Assembly (NCBI GenBank): GCA_964036195.1
Contig: OZ038450.1
Span: 6,450,701-6,514,700, forward strand
Direction: 5' to 3'
DNA: 64,000 nt
DNA from: Sphaerolaimus hirsutus
Taxonomy: Eukaryota > Nematoda > Chromadorea > Monhysterida > Sphaerolaimidae
Shown: piece after piece, positions 26,101 to 35,100 of the stretch
Numbering within the stretch: the stretch's first letter is position 1
How the letters are laid out: each line of letters begins with the position of its first letter
Program-made: the position numbers and the translations under genes
Notes under the pieces: model-generated
What the model saw: the letters and a program-made list of their open reading frames with translations, nothing else
What the model was told of the DNA's origin: nothing
Database searches by the model: none

Positions 26101-29100
26101 ATGTTCATGCAGAATGGGCTGGAGAAGCAATTATGTTTTGGGAATGCAAGGAAGTGCAGCCATACATAATTTATCAAACAGGAAAAGTGGGAGAGACATG
26201 CTACAAATACACACCAATGAGATTGGACAAAGACGGGCCCTTGTGGTTCAAGAGCCCAGGCAGCAGAGACTTGGTAGAGAAATCACCAGAAGAGGACTGC
26301 AGCCACACCACACCGCACCTGTACAGAAATGAACATGGACAGTGGAAGTCTGCACATGGAATGGTGCATGTCACAGAGACGCCAATTGAAATGACATGGA
26401 AAGGACAGTGGCAGGCCTTCACGTTTGACGCGCCTCACCTGTTCACCAACATTGTCAACAGAGCGACCAATTTCATGGATGTCAGAGGCCAGATTCAGAG
26501 ACTACAGAATTTGGAACATGTGCAGAACCAGTTGATCGATTACACAGCAGATATGTCGTTGGATCCCAGAGTGATCAGAAATTCAATAGAAGGCATTGGA
26601 GCTGGAATTGGACAGACAGCAGCAGGAATCGGCAAAGCATATGGTCACTATATATCTGGAGTGTCAAAAGGGTATACCAACTTTATGGGAGGAATGCTGA
26701 AAGGACCCTTTCAAGTGATCATCAACACAATCGCAATGCTGCTGGGGATCACAATCCTGATAGCCGGAATTGTAGCTGCAGGATACCTGTGGTACAATTG
26801 GAGGATTGCCACAGGGAAACCAGTGATTCCACCATGTGTATACACATGCATATGGAAATGCATAGTGTGTCCATTCAAATGCATATGGCTATGCTTCAGA
26901 GCCATCAGATATACTATCAAGAAATCAACTCAGAAAGAGACCAATTATCCACAAAGGAAAGTGCGCAAGACAGAGTTGAGACCAGCAATCAAGAGGAGAG
27001 CCAGATCCAACTCAACACAGTCCGTCAGATTTGCCAGGAGAGCAGAAACAGAGGACAGAATGGCAAAGTCACTATCAGCATACGTTCAGCCAGATGAAAG
27101 TTCAGCTGATGAAGGACAAGTCAGAGCCAGGAACAGAGACAGTGTTCACATGCCTGATATCCGCAAATTCACCGCACGCGAACGCGCAGGAAGCGATACG
27201 GGCAACTACCTGCTTCATCATCAGGCTAGGTCGGCGTTGGCATCACCAGCAACCGGACCTGCAACTTCACGCACGACCACGTTCACCACCGAGGCGACTG
27301 TGGAAACGCCACTCATCACTTTGGCGCCCACCACCACCAGCATGTGACGTTGCTGCAACAATGAGGTGCAGCAACTCTTCCGCCCGGAGTGTGCTGACTG
27401 TGGCAAAATGGATGGATAAAGAAATACAGAGAATTGATAATTAGGTTCATATTCGCACATTTACTTATTTGCACTATTTTACTTTTTATGCACTATATTT
27501 ATTTACCACGCAAAATATCAGAATATATTTCCTGCACTATATTATTTATCCATGGAGAATATTTAATTGGGAAAGTGTATTGTAAGTTATTGGTATGTTT
27601 ATGTGGAATGTTAAGGTTAAAAGGTCAAATATGTTATTATTAGGTGTATTAATATAATATTAGGCTCATTCAACTCGCTGTAATTTTCTGATCATGATTA
27701 TATATACATTTGCATAGTTTACTTACAATTTACAAAAGTCAAATCTTGTAATTATTTACGTACCGCGTAATTATCTAGGCCAGCGTCCTAATAGAGAAAT
27801 GGTGCCCTGCGTGCAACTAGCATTTATTTTACAAAGCCCTTCGCATAGGTATAATTGTCATAACCCTGTTCACAACCATTTATATTTACTTAATAATTAT
27901 AATACCTTGCTCAATCGAATATATTATAAACTCTGCTCAATTACAATACCCATTTACCTCAAATAAGTCCCAATTTGCTAGATTATTCAACATACGTTTC
28001 CAGGAAGTGATTATTGTTATCATGTTGAATATACCTTATTCTATTTACGTCATTAGGAACATTTACACCACTATTTATAATTTCCTAACCCTATCATATT
28101 AGTTCCAATGTGCGTCAATGTTTTCTGACAAATTGAAGCAAATTAGTAAATCGGCCGAGTTTGCCGACTTCGCGCCTCTCAAGATTAATAGTTTTTCTAT
28201 TAGCCCAATTTGTACTTGGTATTTCTTTACCATAAGTATTTGAATGTATGCACGCATAGAATAAGCCAACTGTTTCGGTCAAATGTATCTTATTGTTGTA
28301 TTTGTGGTTTATTTGTGCATTTGTATTAGGAAATTACTGTAGCTGTTTTTCTATACGTGATTTCCGTGTCTTAGCTACTTTGAGAGTTTTTACTTCAGTC
28401 TGCGGACCCCAAGCAACTGAATGAAAATAAGCTAGCGATAGAAACTTCGAATAGGAAGCTCGCTAGGCTTTGCGCTTTTGTAACACGCTGTATCTGATCG
28501 AAATAAAGTACCTGAAACAATTCGAACCCCCTTTTCAACACAACTACGAAATAAACTCAACTTGGCTGTCGACAAGTGGACGTTCGGCTACAACGGGAAA
28601 TCAACCACTCTAAAGGCCGTTTCTCACTACGGTCTTGGAGCTGCTGGATTCGGTGGTAGAAGACGCTGACTTCGGTGGCTTCATCACAAATGGCAGCCCG
28701 ACGAGCCGTCGAAGACGAGCGTCGACGAGACCGACACACTCCGACAAGCCCTCAAGCAGCTCGTCGAGGAATCGGAGAAGCTACCCAACTGGCCAGGTCG
28801 ACCAGGAGGGGCTCCAGAAGAACAGGCGCCCGGGCACGGGGAAGGCCGCCAGCCTGAGGAGGATGCCGTCAAACCCATGGATGAGCATCATGAGGAGGGC
28901 CGGGAAAATGCCGGCGTCGAAGACGCCGACGATCTGCTACCACAGGAGTGATGAGTGTATCACAGGCGTTTGAAATTTTGATTTTGTTTCACATCAATTT
29001 GCCGAGATTGGCTGAGATAAAATTAAATTAGATTTAATTTTTATTCTAGTTTCGGGAGTGTGTAACATTATCGTAAAATGTAAAACCTTTAATATTTAAG

Positions 29101-32100
29101 TTGACGTTCTTATGTTCGCTTTATATTTTTAGTTATCAAGATTCCATTTTAATTCACATTCCACCTTTTTAACATCTCAATATTCACCATTTAATATCTC
29201 AAGCGATCATGTTTACAACGTGCCCTTTACGTTGCTCACATATTTAGATCTTAGTCATTGCTCACATTCCGCCATATTTCCTTGACAAGCGGCGCGCAAA
29301 TACGCAGTCATGTTTATGTTAAGCGGCGGGCCCGCCCCAAGCAGGGGGCCGGGCCCGCGCGCCATTTCAAATGCTGTCTGGCTTGTCTCACATTTTTCAC
29401 TATCTTGCCAGTTTAGCTCGCTTTTCATCGGAGAAGCGAGCGGGCAAGAGTTGATATTTCACAATTGGAAATGTTGGGTAAAAATCGGAGATTAGAGCCG
29501 ACCGATTGGCGCCAAGTCAATCGCCAACGGTCTGGCCCTTAAAAGCCGATCTCACAGCTAAAATCGGCAGTGTTTGCAACCTTGTCAACTTCACACGAAT
29601 CTCTTCCTAGGATCTAAATAAGCGCCGTTGTCACTTTATTAAGTCGCTTATTTTTGGTGCTAAGTTTAACCCTTGGTGCTTTAAGTCACCTCAGTGCTTT
29701 ATTCACACCCGCGCTGTTTGAGGTGCTTTGTTCACAACCGCGCCACTTAATTGTCACCTTTTGTCGTAATTAAGTGCCTTATTTAAATTGCCTTATTTCT
29801 TCGGTAATTAGAGCTTCTATTACGTTTCATTTAAGTAATTAATTTAGTTGTAAATTAATTCCTTCTTTTATGTATATTTTATATATTTTGTTTACATTTA
29901 TTTCTTTGTACTTATTTGTCTAAATAAAACGTTCGTCAAAACCTTTCGAAAACAATCTAAATTTGCTTCACACTAACTCACGTCAATTCACTTCAACTCA
30001 ACTAATCACATTTGATAAAATAACGGAACGTCAACTAAGAGACGACGCTTCACGTCAACTTTCATACGTTCACATTTGTCCTCTTCCTCGGTTAGGAATA
30101 GGAGCTCGTTCACAAGTCAATTCAACAAGTTCCGTATTATTTTACAAGGGGGATTATTCAAGAAAATACGGTACTTACATCGACGCGTAGACATACGCGC
30201 CCTGAAATATCCTGGGCGCCTGGCGCCTACATCGTAACTCGCGTGAAAAGCAGTGCGACGCAGGTACGGCGAGGCGGCGCTGACCGAAGGCGGCAAGGGC
30301 CGCGGCGCCAAGCCCATGCAGGTGGTCGTCTTGGCGCACTACGGCGGCGGCGGCGCCGACGTGGTCTACAACGGGTCGGGTGCGGCGACCTACGGCAGCG
30401 GCATGATGAACATACCCGACGGGAACAAGTTCATCTGGTACCCGAACACGGTGGGCGACGTGCTGTCGCACGAGCTGGCCCACGGCGTCACCGAGCAGAC
30501 CAGCGTGCTAGGCACATCTAGTGCGTCAGTGATTGATGTGCATAGCACCAGTTGATGTACGAGATAGGGTTGGGAATTTGAAAAAAGTCCCAAAACAGAC
30601 TTAAAAACCTTTTTGAAAAAGCCCAAAAGTTACAGTTCGGTATCGGATCTCGATGCTTGGTTACTAAAAAAAATTTAGTTAAGGTATCAGTTCCGGTTTT
30701 CAGGTTCAGCTCCAGTTCATTTCTTTCATTTCAAAAATAATTAAACTTTTGGTTAGGTATGTTTGAAAAATGTCTTTGGGTAAAAACTTCGAAAAAACAC
30801 GTTAGAAACCAGAATTTTCACCAAAAACAGAAAATAAAAAAAACCAGAGTCACTCAAGTTGTGATTTGCAAAAAACCCTCAAAACACAGGCATTCAATCT
30901 TGAAAAACGACACAAAACACAAAGTGTTTAAAAGAAAGCTTTCCCATCGATTTCAAGGGCACAACGACTTACGTGTGCAGGTCAAACCAGCGAGGCCGAC
31001 GGGCTCAACGAAGCGTTCTCGGACATGGCTGGCAAGGCGTACGAGCGCTTCATGTACGGCAAGACCGGCGTCGACTGGGGCGTCGCTGGGCGAATGATGA
31101 AGGTGCACGATTGTTGTTTCTTGAATACAACTGCATTCGGTCTATTATCTTCCCCTCGAATATTTCCCCCTGTCAGGCGAGTGATAAAAAATTTCCCTCG
31201 AATTGTCCCCCCCCCCCCCCCGTCAAAAGAAAAGTCTGATGAAAAAAGTAATTCACCACGGCAAGTAGTCAAATAAACATGGTTAATCAATACATTGCCC
31301 TGACCAGGGTTGGCAAAATCTCAGAAAAGAATAAAAATAAAATAAAAATAAAATGGAAAATTGAAGAATAAAATAAAATAAAATAAAATGAAAATTCCAA
31401 AATAAAAATTGTATAAAAATTCGAATTTTTGTAAATTTTTTGTAAAATTGTATACAAATTCATATTTTTGTAAAAATTGTATAAAAATTCATATTTTTTG
31501 TAAAAAATTTTTCTGTTGTTTATACTTCAACCCGTTCATTCGCGGAGCTGGGGCAGTCCCAAGCCATGTAAAGTGTCAAAATGTCATATGAAATGGAATG
31601 GAAAGTGTCAATTTTCATGAAAATGTTAGGTAAAGTGTCAATTGTCATGACAAATATAAATTAAAGTGGAAACTGTAAAGCAAATTCTATCCAAATCTTA
31701 TCTTTTGTATCCAAAGCTGGTTGTTTTTGTAACCAAATCTTATGTGAACATTTGGATACAAAAACATAAGATTTGGATACCAAAATATAAGGTTTGGATA
31801 CCAAAACATAAGATTCAGATACACAATTTACACTCTGCATGACATTTGTCATGACAATTATACTTTGCTTGACATTTGAGATGCCAATTGACACTACTAC
31901 ATTTGTCATGACAATTGACACTTTGCATGATGTTTTATAAATGTGCCCAGCACACTCCAGTAATCCTTCTGCTGAAAATGCAAACCATTCTTATCGATAA
32001 TTGTAACTCAACACTTGCAACTAGCTAACAATACCTACTGCATGCAACTTTTGCAAAGTAATGAAAAAATTTGTCACACGTTTTTTTATATTTAGGTCTA

Positions 32101-35100
32101 ATTATCACATTTTTCTGACCTTGCATGCAAGATTCTGATTTTTTTTGTAAAATTTCTGTAAAATTTTTGTAAAATAGTCAATTTTATTATTTTATTATTA
32201 TTTTGGAATAAAATAAAATAAAATAAAATGAAACAAGAATAAAATTAAAATGAAATACATTTTTATACAATTTTTATACAATTTGTATACAAATGATTTT
32301 TATAAAACCAACCCTGGCCCTGACAAAAACGGAGCCGATGAATCCCTATTGTTTGTGTACAGTGAGGGTAGGATTCCATTGACACCCTTTTCCTGTGGCG
32401 CCATGGCGCCCGGCGGCCACTTATAAAATAACGCATGGTGTCCATTTTCTGGCGTTTTTCGATCACTATACAGCACACAGGGCGACTTACCGCTGCGCTA
32501 CATGGACGACCCAACCAGGAAGGCGGCACAGGACCAGTTCTACCAAGGCAAGACTTCCATTGCCAACGCCAAGGACTTCCCAGCCACGGGCTTGAATAAC
32601 CACTTGTCAAGTGGCGTGTTCAACAAGGCATTCTACTGCATGTCCACCAAATTCCAGTCGGTGCAATTCAAAATGGTTGTGGTAGATGTGCAAATGCATA
32701 ACACAGTTATTGAAATGTACATAAATTTACTCGAAAAATACATATACCTACATATTTGACATATACATACTTACACCTGTACACATACCGACAAGTACAT
32801 GTGTACAGAAAATGTATTTTTTGAAAAGTACATGTGTACAGAAAATGTATTTTTGATGCTAAAATAATAAAAAAACTTAAAGAAATCATGTCATCTTCCT
32901 ATTAAAAATACTAAATACCGTATTACCTCGAATTAACCCCCCCTCGAAATACCCCCCTAAAATTTGGCTGAGGAAATAATAACCCCCCCCCCCTCGAAAT
33001 ACCCCCCCCCTAAAATTGAGTGTAAAGAGAACGTACATAACAAATACCGCAGTTTGTGATCGGTACAATGCAGAAGGCAGAACACACGTTAAAACCGATG
33101 ATTGAGTGACGTTAGGGAAGGGTTTATGACAATATACAGTTATGTATGCCTATAAACACATACACATCTATGTAATCATTTGATTTTTGTACGTCTGTCA
33201 TAGGGAGAATTACCAAAAATTTCTGGCGAAATAATAGACCCCCCTCGAATAACCCCCCCCCCCTCGAATTATCCCCCCCCCCTCAAATGTTGCTGGCGAA
33301 ATAATAAACCCCCTGGGGTATTTCGAGGTAATACGGTAATCATTAAAAAACGACACCTGTGATGTCTTCTGGTGTAAAATCGCTCTCATGTGTAAAAAGT
33401 AGTAGCTTATACATTTTCATGACAAAGTACCCACTTTTACATATTCTATGAATAAAAGTACTCACTTTTACATTTTCTGAGAAAAAAGTACTCATTTTAC
33501 ATTTTCCTGTGAAAAAATTATTTTACTCACTCGCACTCACGAGTAATTTTAACAACTCTGATGCATAAGTGGGGATAATTTGTATACTTAGGGATTTTTA
33601 GTGAATATATAGATGTCAGATGTGTAATTGATATTCAATGCTACATAGGGAGAATGCTGATTGATGCACAGGTAAAAATATTTGTCAAATCTGCAGACTA
33701 CACTGACTGTACAGTGAAAACTCATTTAAGTTTTCCTATATGAGTTCTCTTTAAAGCGTGTGATCTGACCTCTACCAAGGTATATTTGGATTTGCAGAAC
33801 ATTGATGGATTGATGGGCAAATTCTTCCTCCTGGGGGATTGATAGCTGAAAATATTTCTGGGGGCTCGCCGGGCAAAATATGTATGGCAAAATTGACAAA
33901 ATCAAGCAAAATTTAGCAATTTTTAGTAAAAATTGGAGAAAAACCGCTCATAGTTTGCTCCTCATAGGGTGGCGGGTGTCAGGGAAAGTAGCTTCGGGAT
34001 AGATAGCTGAGCAGCTTTCTTCCATGAGACCCACGCAACGGGTCTACATGCGAAGAGGGTTTACATGCCCAGCGAGCGTTCTAATACACGACCACACACA
34101 GGAACGACGTGTGGGACGCGTTCGACATGTTCTACGTGGTGAACACGCGCTACTGGTGCCCACAGAGCAACTTCACCGCCGCTGCAGAGCTCATGCTCGC
34201 AGCCACTGAGGACATCCAGGCTGGCAAATGGGTGCAAGTCCCCTGGGGATACTCGTGAGTAGGGTTGGGAACTCAACCTGACCTGACCCGACCTGAACCC
34301 GATGCCTGTACACTTTTTGGAACTGAAACCCGATACTCGAACCCGACTCTGCTACCCGAACCTGATACCCGACATCAATACCCGAACCCGCACTCAATAC
34401 CCAAAAATACCTGCAAAAATTTCCCACAGTTCAATCTTTCAAGCAGTTTGGAAGCATTGTCAAACAACCTCCAGTTGTTTGGTGCAGTTGTAATTTAGAC
34501 ATGTCTAAATTGGTCTAAATTCTAATTGGTTTGTTTCAATTAGATCTCATTTTACTATGTACTACATGTTTTCATTCATATTTGCAAAAAAATGATTCAA
34601 TTGAAGACAATACAGATAGCTGCCTTTCCCTTGACCAAAATGACTGCCAGATATCTGGGTGCACTTGATTCCAGTTTTCTCCTCAAAGTGTGTTCAGTTG
34701 CACTGGTTCTGTGAGATAGACAGTCTGACTGGGTGCACTGCCTGTCATGATGCCATAGCAACTTAGAAAGAATGATTTGCTCAACTGCAGAATGTCCACG
34801 CAGTTGAGTCTGCAACTGTTTCATGATCAGGCATATCCTGAGTGCACCAACAGTTGCCTCTTATTAGCATCCTGTGAAGGCCACTGGAATACTGGTACCA
34901 TTAACTGAGATGTTTCAAGCACTGTTGAAATTTTCTTTGTTATTTGAAAGTTAGGTTTAGCTTTTATATATAGGTATTCTAGTTTGCCACTGGTTTTTAC
35001 CCAAACATACTGAGGTAAAAACTGTGGGCCAAAATGAAACCAAAAAATGTGTTACACCATTCTTGGAGCCTCAGCAGCCATGGCATGACACTATGCCCCA

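Larger units (their letters stand above)
16138..28688 (+). mobile_element. BEL/Pao-type LTR retrotransposon B (intact-looking)
   Basis: LTRs are 1,299 bp each at 16138-17436 and 27390-28688, starting TGTGCTGAC and ending CATCACA, with target duplication AATGG. By eye I find three substitutions and no indel between them, so insertion is recent. The internal region has a 1.2-kb leader and one open frame of about 8.7 kb. Same orientation as element A and as the host gene. Confidence 0.92.
5385..30146 (+). mobile_element. BEL/Pao-type LTR retrotransposon A (decayed)
   Basis: LTRs are at 5385-6444 and 29059-30146, both starting TGTGTAACATT and ending TTTTACA, with the 5-bp target duplication AGGGG. 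Internal order is primer binding site, Gag with zinc knuckles, aspartic protease, RT, RNase H, integrase, env-like region; this order and the Gag type are those of BEL/Pao elements. Element B is inserted at 16137, splitting the 3' end. I counted roughly 15 substitutions plus one 28-bp length difference between LTRs, so it is clearly older than B. Confidence 0.9.
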
